From the NCBI RefSeq assembly GCF_902459745.1, contig NZ_CABPSJ010000007.1, positions 62,001 through 126,000 of the forward strand: a stretch of DNA of 64,000 nt. Direction: 5' to 3'. Positions 1-7,068 of the stretch are shown here, one piece after another. Made by a program: the position numbers and the translations under genes. Each line of letters starts with the position of its first letter. Within the stretch, counting starts at the first letter, position 1. The notes under the pieces are model-generated. The model made no database searches. It was not told where the DNA came from and saw nothing but the letters and a program-made list of their open reading frames with translations. This DNA is from Pandoraea communis. Its GTDB lineage: Bacteria; Pseudomonadota; Gammaproteobacteria; Burkholderiales; Burkholderiaceae.

Positions 1-494
1 GGATCGACCACTACCGCAGCAACGAATCGACAAAGGAGTATGTGGGGGCGCTGGACCGCTATCGTCTAAGCAAGCCGCTAGTAGTGATGGAAGTCGGTTC
101 CTGTGCTTATGAGGGCGCAGGCAAGCTTGGCGCCGGCGGCTTTATGCGCCTAAAAGGGGTAAATCCCGATGGGACAGGGATATTTACCGCCGGCATCGTT
201 CCCACACGCAGTGAACGCGAGCAGGCGAACTACGTCGAGGAGCAGCTTAACCTTCTCACTGGTGCTGGCATCGATGGCGTGTTCATCTATGTGTTCTCGT
301 TTCCGACCTTTCCCCATGCGAAGGGAGCGCGAGACTTGGACATGATGAGTTTTTCTCTGGTCAGGACCTATCCGAAAGATAATCCCAAGGGGCAGGAAAT
401 CCCGCCGTGGGAGCCTAAGGAGGCTTTCCATCGTATCGCCAGCATTTACCGGGATATCGCCTCGCCGTACGTCTTAGATATACCTCAGCAGTGA
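1..494 (+). CDS. C-terminal part of a glycosidase-like (TIM-barrel) protein, cut by the window edge
   Basis: The reading frame is open from the left edge and ends at 494. A GTG at 42 could be read as a start, but in-frame codons continue to the window edge (Asp-His-Tyr-Arg), so I read this as the tail of a longer protein. The visible ~160 residues contain VVMEVGSCAYEGAGKLGAGG followed by a segment with 'GIDGVFIYVFSFP'. This arrangement resembles the C-terminal half of a family of TIM-barrel glycoside-hydrolase-like proteins, some of which are labelled 'abortive phage infection protein' in actinomycetes. That assignment is from memory of the motif and is weak. Codon use includes cta and aag codons that are less G+C-rich than the neighbours, so acquisition by transfer is possible. 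No partner gene is visible. Confidence 0.55.
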   Translation, partial: IDHYRSNESTKEYVGALDRYRLSKPLVVMEVGSCAYEGAGKLGAGGFMRLKGVNPDGTGIFTAGIVPTRSEREQANYVEEQLNLLTGAGIDGVFIYVFSFPTFPHAKGARDLDMMSFSLVRTYPKDNPKGQEIPPWEPKEAFHRIASIYRDIASPYVLDIPQQ

Positions 495-700
495 TCGGCC
501 ATCTTCACAGATGGCACGGCGCAGACACAACGGCGCCGTCAAAACCAACAATGCCCTGATGTGGCTGCATTCGAGCGGGTTCGATGACCGCTTGGGGTTG
601 TGGACTCGGCCGGTCGACGCAACACATCAATGAAATCGTTGAAATTGATCGGGATGCCGGCCACGCTGATCGTCGTGTGCGTGTCCGGCGCAGATGCCGA

Positions 701-2950
701 TCAGAAGTCCATCGTGGCGCTGGCGAGGAAGGTACGGGTGGAACCCGGCAGCACGAAGCCGTTGTACGTCGTCGTCCAGTAGTGCTTATCCGTCAGGTTG
801 TTGATGGCGGCGCGCAGCACGACTGACTTGCCGGCGATTCGCGTGGCGTACCTGGCCGACAGGTCGATCGTGGTGTACGCGGGAATCGACAACGTGTTGG
901 CGGCATCGACCTCCTGCTCGCCCGTGACCTTGACGCCGGCCGCGAGCGTCAGGCCGCGCACGAACGGGGTGTCGTACTCGACACGTCCTGTCACGACGTA
1001 GCGCGGCGCGGCAAAGATGCGCTTGCCCGCCACGCTCGGGTCGTCAACGTCCACGGCCTTCGTGTTGAGCAGCAGCACGCCGCCCATCACGCGCCAGTCG
1101 CGGGCGAGACGCACCCAACCGCTGGCATCCAGCCCCTGGAAGCGTTGCGTGCCGTCCTGCACGTAGTAGTTCGCCTGATTGGTGTAGCCATAGCCGCGCT
1201 CGACGCGGAACAGCGCGAGATTCGCCCCCCACGTCTGCTTGTCCGCTTTCCAGCCCACCTCGTACTGTTTGCTGGTGAGCGGCCCGAAGGTCTGCGGGAA
1301 GTTGACGTTCGTGATGCTCGCCGAGCCCCCCGGCTCCAGCGACTCGACGTAGCTGACGTACGCGGTCGAATCGTTGTCGGTCTTGTACATGAGCGCGACC
1401 GTCGGCGAGACGGGTTTCGCGCGGTAGGACGCGCCAGTCTGCCCTGAGATGTCGTACAGATCGTCGTTGAACTGGGTGTAGCGCAGGCCGGCCAGCAACG
1501 AGATACGCGAGGTGATGCCAATCGTGTCGCTGGCATAGATCGCACGCTGCGAGATCTTCTCGCTGCGGTACGGCTGGTAGTTCAGGCCGAAGTCCTGATT
1601 CGGCAGCAGCGACGGGTTGTAAATGTTGCTCGTGCCGAGCGAAATGCCGTTACCCCCATCGCCATTGTCGTTGAGCTTGACCTGGCTCTGATACGCCACG
1701 CCGAACACCACGTCATGCTTGAGCGGACCGGTGGTGAACTTGCCCTGCATCATGGCGTCCCAAGCCTGGTAGTAATAGGCCGTCTTCCACTTGTATTGCG
1801 TGTCGGCATAGTCGCCCGCAGCGTTGAGCACGGAGAGGAAGCTGTCGCCGTTAAGACGATTCAGGCGTGCGAAGCGATATTTGAAGTTTGCCTTCCACTG
1901 ATCGTTGATGCGATAGTCGAGCGACGTGCCTGCCGTCAGCGAATCGGTTTCGTAATAGGTGAACGGCTGGGCCACATTGCGGGCGACCTTGTTCGCGTCG
2001 GGGACTGCCCCCGCACCGGCGAAGTTCATGCCGAACAGCGTGCCGGTCGTCTGGCGCTTCCAATACGCCACGTCTGCCGTCCATGTGAGGTCCGGCGTGA
2101 TGCGCCAGTCCGTGGCAAGCGAGATCGTCTTGCGACGCACGTGGTTGTTCGGCTCGGCGGTGTTGCCTTCCTCGTTCACGATGTTCAGGCGATAGCCGAA
2201 GCGATTGTCGGGACCGAAGCGTCCGCCGAGGTCGAGCTTTTCGCTCCACACATTGCTGGCTTCATAGCCGACCGAGAATTGACGCAGCGGTTCGTCCGTC
2301 GGCCGCTTGAGCACGTAATTCACGATCCCGCCGGGCGCGCCGAAGCCATACATGAAGCCAGACAGGCCCTTGAGCAGTTCCACTTGTTCGAACGGCTCGA
2401 GCGGAATGTCTGCCTGCCACGAGACGAAGTTCTGACCGTCGACCTTGGTGCCGTCGAGCATGTCCACGCGCATGCCGCGCACGGCGAAATACGAGTTCTC
2501 GTTGCGCTTGTTTTCCGAAAGCGTGGTGACGGCCGGATCGTACTTGAACGCGTCAGTCGCGGTCTGGGCCATCTGGTTCTTGATCTGCTCGCTGTTGACG
2601 GCAACCACCGAGAACGGCGTGTCCACCGCGCGCCGTGTGCCCAGCGCACCGCTCGACACTCGCTCGACCTTGATGTCATCGTCGCGGCCGGCCGATACGG
2701 TGGTGGCGGGCAGCACGGCAGTGCCTTGCGAGGCATTCGCCGCCGGTTGCGGGTCGGACGGTTGCGATGCTTGCTGGGCGTAGACGCTGCCAGAAGCCAG
2801 CGTCAGCGACGCGGCACAAATCGCGAACACACCAGCCACGGCGCGTGACACCGAGGAGGGCGAGAGCGGTGAAGCGTGGGGGAACGTCAGATCATGCGCG
2901 GTGCGTGTGCGAGCGAAACCGCGCCCTGCGAGCGGGCGGTGATGCAACAT
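701..2950 (-). CDS. TonB-dependent siderophore receptor
   Basis: A 749-residue outer-membrane receptor for TonB/ExbBD-energised import of a ferric siderophore. The N-terminus has a long n-region, a hydrophobic stretch near residues 35-57 and a likely signal-peptidase site after VYA (residue 58). A plug domain follows, with RRAVDTPFSVVAVNSEQIKN, then the beta-barrel with GFMYGFGAPGGIVNYVLKRP (the typical 'G.. PGG.VN...K' plug/barrel boundary). The protein ends in Phe (ATMDF), as expected for BAM-dependent barrels. An SD-like GGAG lies about 10 nt ahead of the ATG. It is the last gene of a minus-strand group after DUF3325, DUF3649 and PepSY genes, about 100 bp behind the PepSY gene. A Fur-like site ahead of the first gene suggests iron repression. 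The ligand cannot be told from sequence. Confidence 0.92.
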   Translation of the reverse strand: MLHHRPLAGRGFARTRTAHDLTFPHASPLSPSSVSRAVAGVFAICAASLTLASGSVYAQQASQPSDPQPAANASQGTAVLPATTVSAGRDDDIKVERVSSGALGTRRAVDTPFSVVAVNSEQIKNQMAQTATDAFKYDPAVTTLSENKRNENSYFAVRGMRVDMLDGTKVDGQNFVSWQADIPLEPFEQVELLKGLSGFMYGFGAPGGIVNYVLKRPTDEPLRQFSVGYEASNVWSEKLDLGGRFGPDNRFGYRLNIVNEEGNTAEPNNHVRRKTISLATDWRITPDLTWTADVAYWKRQTTGTLFGMNFAGAGAVPDANKVARNVAQPFTYYETDSLTAGTSLDYRINDQWKANFKYRFARLNRLNGDSFLSVLNAAGDYADTQYKWKTAYYYQAWDAMMQGKFTTGPLKHDVVFGVAYQSQVKLNDNGDGGNGISLGTSNIYNPSLLPNQDFGLNYQPYRSEKISQRAIYASDTIGITSRISLLAGLRYTQFNDDLYDISGQTGASYRAKPVSPTVALMYKTDNDSTAYVSYVESLEPGGSASITNVNFPQTFGPLTSKQYEVGWKADKQTWGANLALFRVERGYGYTNQANYYVQDGTQRFQGLDASGWVRLARDWRVMGGVLLLNTKAVDVDDPSVAGKRIFAAPRYVVTGRVEYDTPFVRGLTLAAGVKVTGEQEVDAANTLSIPAYTTIDLSARYATRIAGKSVVLRAAINNLTDKHYWTTTYNGFVLPGSTRTFLASATMDF

Positions 2951-3051
2951 CGGTGTGAATCTCCAAATTTGTGATGCGTCGTGTGCCGACGGGTACGTCT
3001 CGAAATTGATCGTCTTGTGTGGAGTGCGTGAACTTGCTCATGCACGCGCCG

Positions 3052-4719
3052 TCAGGTTCGCGCCGGGTCCGGCCGCTCGGGCAGCGTTGTCGTTATGTTG
3101 GTGGTGCCTTGACTGGCAACGGCAGTGCGCTCCGGTATGCGAGCCGTGCCACTGTCGCGTGACGTCTGCCCTCTGGTCGCAGCAGGTCGCGCCCAGACGC
3201 TGTTCGGATCGCCACGACGGGCGCGCCGCCACGTTGCGCGGGCGAACAGCGCGAAGATTGCCGCACAGACGATGGCGACCAGATCGACACCAGCAAGCAC
3301 CCAGTCGCCCGAGGCCAGCGAGCGCGCGAGATTGTCGGACGTGAGCGTGGCATCGGCGACCGGGACGGCGAGGCAGACGAGCGCAGTGGCCACGAGCAGT
3401 CCCGTGGCTGCCACGGCCGGCACCGTGAGCGCAGCGAAAATGGCAGAGGCGGCGAGCGTGGCGACGAAGATCGAGAGCGCCGTCGTGCCGGGGGCGACAA
3501 CCGCACCGACGAAGGCCGCAGCGATGCCCAGACAAGTCCCCAGGAATACGCCGGCCGTGGCCTTGGCCATCCAGCGCAAATGAGTGGGCTGAGTGGCGGC
3601 GTTGCGTTTGCGACGCGATTCGAGCCAGAGCAGGTTGCCGCTATAGACCAGCACGGCGCCCATCAACCCGAGCACGAAGTACACCCAGCGCACGGCGTCA
3701 CCCGCGAAGTTGCCGAAGTGCGCGCCGTAGATCATGCTCATCACGGCGTGGTTCGTATCCCGCACCCCCGGACTGTGCTGGCCGACGATTTCCCCGTCGT
3801 TCAGGCGCACGGCCACGGCGGCGAAAACGCCCAGAGAATCCTTGGCCTCGCCGTAGACTTCGGCCACCGCATTCGGCTTGCCGTAACCCGTCCATGCCAC
3901 GGCGGTCGTCTCCATGCCGGGCGCTGCCTGTTCGGCCCGCGCGAGCACTGTCTGCAAGTCGAGCGGCTTGCCGTCGACCGGGGCAATCCTGGCGGGCACG
4001 GAACCCGTGACTTGCGGGATTTGCGACATCAACTTGCTTTCGAACGTCACCACGTTGAACGCCATCATCAGCGGCAGGCTCAGACACAACAGCGTACCCG
4101 TGAGGGCGAAGACGATGTGAAACGGCAGACTCAGCACGCCGATGGCGTTGTGGGCGTCCTGCCAAAATCGTTTGAGGTTGCGCCCCGGCCGCAGCGCGAA
4201 GATGTCGCGCGTCATGCGCGGCAAGTGCACGATGACGCCGGAGATGAGCGCCATGCCGTAGAACAGCGCCACCACGCCCATCAGGTACAGGCCATACGTC
4301 GGGATAGACAGCGAGTAATGCAACGCGTTGATCGTGCTCGACAGACCGGGGCGCGCGTCGCCAATGACCAGCGATGATGCGGCATAGGCAGCGCTTGCGG
4401 CGTTCGGGCTCAGGCGTGCCTGCATCCATTCGCCGTTCGGCTCCTGCCAGTAGGCGAACGGGGTGGGGGAGTGATTGGGCAGTACCACACCCATCTGCTC
4501 GCGCGCGGCCGGGAATTTCGCGCGAACGCGCTCGGCGAGCTGTTCCGTCTGCGCGAGCGAGAGCGGCGCATGACGCGTAGCCGGTTGCTCCCAACGTTCG
4601 ATCTCGTGGTGAAACACGGTCAGGGCGCCGCCGAGCATGGCGATGAACAGCGCGAAGCCGGCAACGATACCGGCCCAGGTATGGACACTGAGGTATTGAC
4701 GCAGGGTTTGGGCACGCAT
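3052..4719 (-). CDS. PepSY-associated transmembrane protein (putative siderophore-iron reductase)
   Basis: A 555-residue inner-membrane protein. I chose the ATG at 4719 because AAGGAG lies 6 nt upstream and family members begin about here (LRQYLSVHTWAGIVAGFALF). The frame extends upstream to 4836 but only through the end of the preceding gene. The first helix is LxxHTWxG-type with AGFALFIAMLGGALTVFHHEIERWE, followed by a periplasmic PepSY-like region and helices such as GLYLMGVVALFYGMALISGV. The Arg/Asn/Gly-rich loop with HNAIGVLSLPFHIVFALTG is characteristic of PepSY_TM proteins. Additional C-terminal helices are present up to about residue 500. Family members are often found with TonB siderophore receptors and are proposed to reduce ferric siderophores or support uptake. 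The stop of the DUF3649 gene lies 10 bp upstream, supporting co-transcription. Confidence 0.88.
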   Translation of the reverse strand: MRAQTLRQYLSVHTWAGIVAGFALFIAMLGGALTVFHHEIERWEQPATRHAPLSLAQTEQLAERVRAKFPAAREQMGVVLPNHSPTPFAYWQEPNGEWMQARLSPNAASAAYAASSLVIGDARPGLSSTINALHYSLSIPTYGLYLMGVVALFYGMALISGVIVHLPRMTRDIFALRPGRNLKRFWQDAHNAIGVLSLPFHIVFALTGTLLCLSLPLMMAFNVVTFESKLMSQIPQVTGSVPARIAPVDGKPLDLQTVLARAEQAAPGMETTAVAWTGYGKPNAVAEVYGEAKDSLGVFAAVAVRLNDGEIVGQHSPGVRDTNHAVMSMIYGAHFGNFAGDAVRWVYFVLGLMGAVLVYSGNLLWLESRRKRNAATQPTHLRWMAKATAGVFLGTCLGIAAAFVGAVVAPGTTALSIFVATLAASAIFAALTVPAVAATGLLVATALVCLAVPVADATLTSDNLARSLASGDWVLAGVDLVAIVCAAIFALFARATWRRARRGDPNSVWARPAATRGQTSRDSGTARIPERTAVASQGTTNITTTLPERPDPART

Positions 4720-4729
4720 CCGGAGCTCC

Positions 4730-4984
4730 TTACCAAACAGCGCGCGCCAGCAGCAGCGCGGCCCAGGCGACGGCGGTCGTGGCGCCAAGGCCAACCCACG
4801 CGCGTGTGGCGGTGCGGCTTGCGTAGACAACGGCAAACAGGCCGAGCCACACGAGCGGGAAGAGGGCGATGACCGGGATGATCGCGGTCTGCCAGCCGGC
4901 GGGCGTCATGTAGGCGATGGCGCCACATAACGCCATCGCGGCGAAGCATCCGAGCACGAGGCCCGCGAAGGTTCTACTCCACAT
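4730..4984 (-). CDS. DUF3649-type small membrane protein
   Basis: An 84-residue protein starting MWSRTFAGLVLGCFAAMALC. It has three apparent hydrophobic helices (roughly residues 5-25, 32-52 and 62-82) and almost no soluble part. The start at 4984 has GGAGA a few bases upstream. It overlaps the end of the DUF3325 gene by 11 bp, so translation is probably coupled. Small proteins of this type sit between DUF3325 and PepSY genes in TonB-receptor operons of beta-proteobacteria. Their biochemical role is not known. I infer an accessory function in iron-siderophore import at the inner membrane. Confidence 0.75.
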   Translation of the reverse strand: MWSRTFAGLVLGCFAAMALCGAIAYMTPAGWQTAIIPVIALFPLVWLGLFAVVYASRTATRAWVGLGATTAVAWAALLLARAVW

Positions 4985-5252
4985 GGGTGTCTCCGCGCAG
5001 CCAGTGCCAGCCGCCAGCCGCGTACGGCCAGAAGAGCAGGCCGAAGCAAAGCGACATGAAAGCCGCTGCGATGCCCGCCGACGGACCGGCGGCCAGCCAC
5101 CAGCACACGAGGCATGCGATGGCCGCGGCGACCGACAGCCCTCGCGCGGGTTGCGCCGGCAGACGACACACTCGCAAGCGCTGGTGTTCCGATGTGAGAT
5201 AGCTGGCACCACCTGCCAGCCATGCCAGTGCAATGGCCAATGCAATCAACAT
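4974..5252 (-). CDS. DUF3325-type small membrane protein
   Basis: A 92-residue protein, first gene of the iron-uptake group on the minus strand. It begins MLIALAIALAWLAGGASYLT and shows three hydrophobic segments separated by a short basic stretch (SEHQRLRVCRLPAQPARG). The C-terminus (GWHWLRGDTHVE) is polar. Family DUF3325 is known from genomic context with TonB receptors and PepSY proteins. No reaction is established. The leader between a Fur-like site (5395-5413) and this start holds a terminator-like hairpin. The order DUF3325, DUF3649, PepSY, TonB receptor and the tight spacing argue for a single transcript. Confidence 0.75.
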   Translation of the reverse strand: MLIALAIALAWLAGGASYLTSEHQRLRVCRLPAQPARGLSVAAAIACLVCWWLAAGPSAGIAAAFMSLCFGLLFWPYAAGGWHWLRGDTHVE

Positions 5253-5281
5253 GCTTGGGAATCAAAAATAATCAGGCTCAG

Positions 5282-5309
5282 CAAGCAAAAACGCCGCCCT
5301 TGGCGGCGA
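5282..5309 (-). terminator. Rho-independent terminator-like hairpin, minus strand
   Basis: Perfect 7-bp arms CGCCGCC and GGCGGCG with a 3-nt loop. Read on the minus strand, the stem is followed by TTTTT. It lies downstream of the desaturase gene but also between the Fur-like site and the DUF3325 start (5252). It could end the desaturase transcript or act as a leader attenuator of the iron operon. Confidence 0.6.
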
Positions 5310-5394
5310 CGCGGCTAGCGAAGCAAATCCACGAACGGTTCCCGCAGGACGTTTCGGTCGCCTCACTTATTTGCGTGAAGATGCGAACGTTAAC

Positions 5395-5413
5395 GAAAAC
5401 GATTCGCATTTAT
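5395..5413 (-). promoter_or_regulatory. Fur-box-like site
   Basis: The 19-bp stretch GAAAACGATTCGCATTTAT matches 11 of 19 positions of the classical Fur consensus by my count. It lies in an AT-rich island about 140 bp ahead of the first gene of the iron-uptake group. The position and the genes downstream make Fur control plausible, but the match is modest. Confidence 0.45.
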
Positions 5414-5485
5414 ATCATGATTCGGAAAAATCCCAAAATGATCTGAGTTGACGGCGTTGAGCGTTGGCGTGTTACGTGGCAACGA

Positions 5486-5512
5486 GACAACGGCGCGCAG
5501 CGCGCCGTTGTC
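5486..5512. repeat. Perfect 13-bp inverted repeat with 1-nt centre
   Basis: Arms GACAACGGCGCGC and its exact complement around a single A. It lies just past the desaturase stop on the minus strand. No T-tract follows on either strand, so it is not a canonical intrinsic terminator, though it may still stall polymerase or stabilise the 3' end of the desaturase mRNA. Confidence 0.6.
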
Positions 5513-5554
5513 TGGCGGGAGGGTATTGGCGGTGTGTGAGCGAGGTGCCTGGGC

Positions 5555-6637
5555 TCAATGTGTGTCTGCTGCGCCTGTGGCAAGCGTGCCGGCCGGCAGT
5601 GGCCCCGCAAATTGACGAAAGACGGCGCGCCAGTACGGAATCACAGGCCCGCCGGTGGGTTGGGCGGCGTCGATTTCCGGCAGCAAGTGCCAGGGGGCGG
5701 TCGGGTACTGGTGATGCACGCGATGCAGGTGCTGGTTGAGCAGCAGCGCGCGGCCCGACACCGGGGCCCGGAAATTGCGTGCGCGCGCCAGCTCGTCTAT
5801 CGCCACACCGTAGTGCGGCAAGTTGTCTGCGATCGACAGCCAGACGCCGCGCGCGGCAAACGTCGCCAGAAACACGGGCCACCAGGGTCCGTATGCCCAT
5901 AGGGCCACCGCCAGAGCGACGAGCAAAACAAGAAAGTCGCGTCGAATGCGACGGCGACGAACCGGATCGGAGGCAAACATGATGACGCGGCGGCGCACGT
6001 CGTCATCTTCCGGATCGCCGCCAAGGGCGCTCACGGCGAGTGCGGGCAAACGCCGTACGGGCAGCCACGCGATGACGGGGGCAAAGACTTCCGTGAGCCA
6101 CATTCCCCCCAACAGCCGCGACTGATAGCCGAGCCACTTTTGTGCGCGAAGGGGCAGCGGCGCGGTGTCGGACAGTGTCGAAATATCCGGGCGGTCGAAG
6201 GGCTGACGCGTGAAGCGATGATGCATCAGATGTCCGAAGCGCATGATCTCGAACGGCAACCCGAGCAGTGCAGAGAGCGCGCGGCCGGTGCGCTCGTTAG
6301 CGCGAGCCTTCAGGCGCAACTGGCCGTGGATCGATTCGTGAATCAGGCCCCAGTGCATCGGGGTGAGCAGCAGCACGGGAACCAGCGACCATGCGGCGAT
6401 CTCTCCCCAGTGGCGCAGCGCCCAGCCTAGTCCCAGCCATTGCCAGAGGCCGGTGAGCCCTGTCAGACCGATGAGCCACGGATTCCATCGCGACGGGCGG
6501 GCATGACGCCACAAGGCGGGAGACGCATTCGTCTCAGTGGCAAGGAAGAGGGGAAGTTCAAGTGATTCAGGAGCAACAGAAACAGCGGCGGACGTGGCGG
6601 TGTCGATCTCTGCCGGACGCGCAACGACATTCTCCAT
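5555..6637 (-). CDS. Membrane fatty acid desaturase family protein
   Basis: A 360-residue integral membrane di-iron protein. The histidine boxes are HESIH (residues 100-104), HLMHH (136-140) and HLHRVHH (303-309), with DNLPHYG at 271-277. Hydrophobic pairs flank them (about 54-72, 82-98, 234-268). This is the FADS/CrtR superfamily pattern, which inserts a double bond or hydroxyl group into acyl chains using O2 and an electron donor. The substrate cannot be told. The start at 6637 has GGAGA 5 nt upstream. It stands alone, and no ferredoxin or reductase gene is adjacent. Confidence 0.85.
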   Translation of the reverse strand: MENVVARPAEIDTATSAAVSVAPESLELPLFLATETNASPALWRHARPSRWNPWLIGLTGLTGLWQWLGLGWALRHWGEIAAWSLVPVLLLTPMHWGLIHESIHGQLRLKARANERTGRALSALLGLPFEIMRFGHLMHHRFTRQPFDRPDISTLSDTAPLPLRAQKWLGYQSRLLGGMWLTEVFAPVIAWLPVRRLPALAVSALGGDPEDDDVRRRVIMFASDPVRRRRIRRDFLVLLVALAVALWAYGPWWPVFLATFAARGVWLSIADNLPHYGVAIDELARARNFRAPVSGRALLLNQHLHRVHHQYPTAPWHLLPEIDAAQPTGGPVIPYWRAVFRQFAGPLPAGTLATGAADTH

Positions 6638-6789
6638 GGGGTCTCCGTGACGTTAGGGCCGTGCGCTGGACGACAGCATACGCAAATAGGGTATGGCCAG
6701 GCGCGGTGGCGGAGAGTGTACGTCGTGTGTCGGGATGGAAATATGTCAGTCGTGTTGCAGCGCCTGACTTCCGTGGCTTTTCCGGTGGT

Positions 6790-7068
6790 TCACCTCAGGC
6801 TGTCGCATTGCGTGATGCCAGCGTCGGTGAGGCGTACAAGCCGCAGTCCCCGCTCGCCGTCTTCGAGCGAGATCCAGCCGGCGCTGGTGAGCACACCGAG
6901 ATAACGCAGCAGCGTGCTCATGGGCAACGCGCTGCGCTTCGCAAGGCGTGCCAGCGACAACGACTCGCGGCCTTCGCGGCGGCCGTCGGCCAACGTCGCG
7001 AGCAAGCGCGCCAGATCCTGCTCGGCCTGCGCGAGGCTGGCGTCGACGCCGGCGGCCTCATCCACCAT
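6790..7068 (-). CDS. Small winged-helix DNA-binding protein
   Basis: A 92-residue protein starting MVDEAAGVDASLAQAEQDLA. Residues about 38-92 read as a helix-turn-helix plus wing (LSLARLAKRSALPMSTLLRY, then GVLTSAGWISLEDGERGLRL), similar to IclR or MarR N-terminal domains but with no effector domain. The ATG at 7068 overlaps the end of the molybdopterin oxidoreductase gene by 11 bp, so its translation is probably coupled to that enzyme. It may be a local regulator or an accessory factor for the oxidoreductase. No function is established from sequence. Confidence 0.7.
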   Translation of the reverse strand: MVDEAAGVDASLAQAEQDLARLLATLADGRREGRESLSLARLAKRSALPMSTLLRYLGVLTSAGWISLEDGERGLRLVRLTDAGITQCDSLR

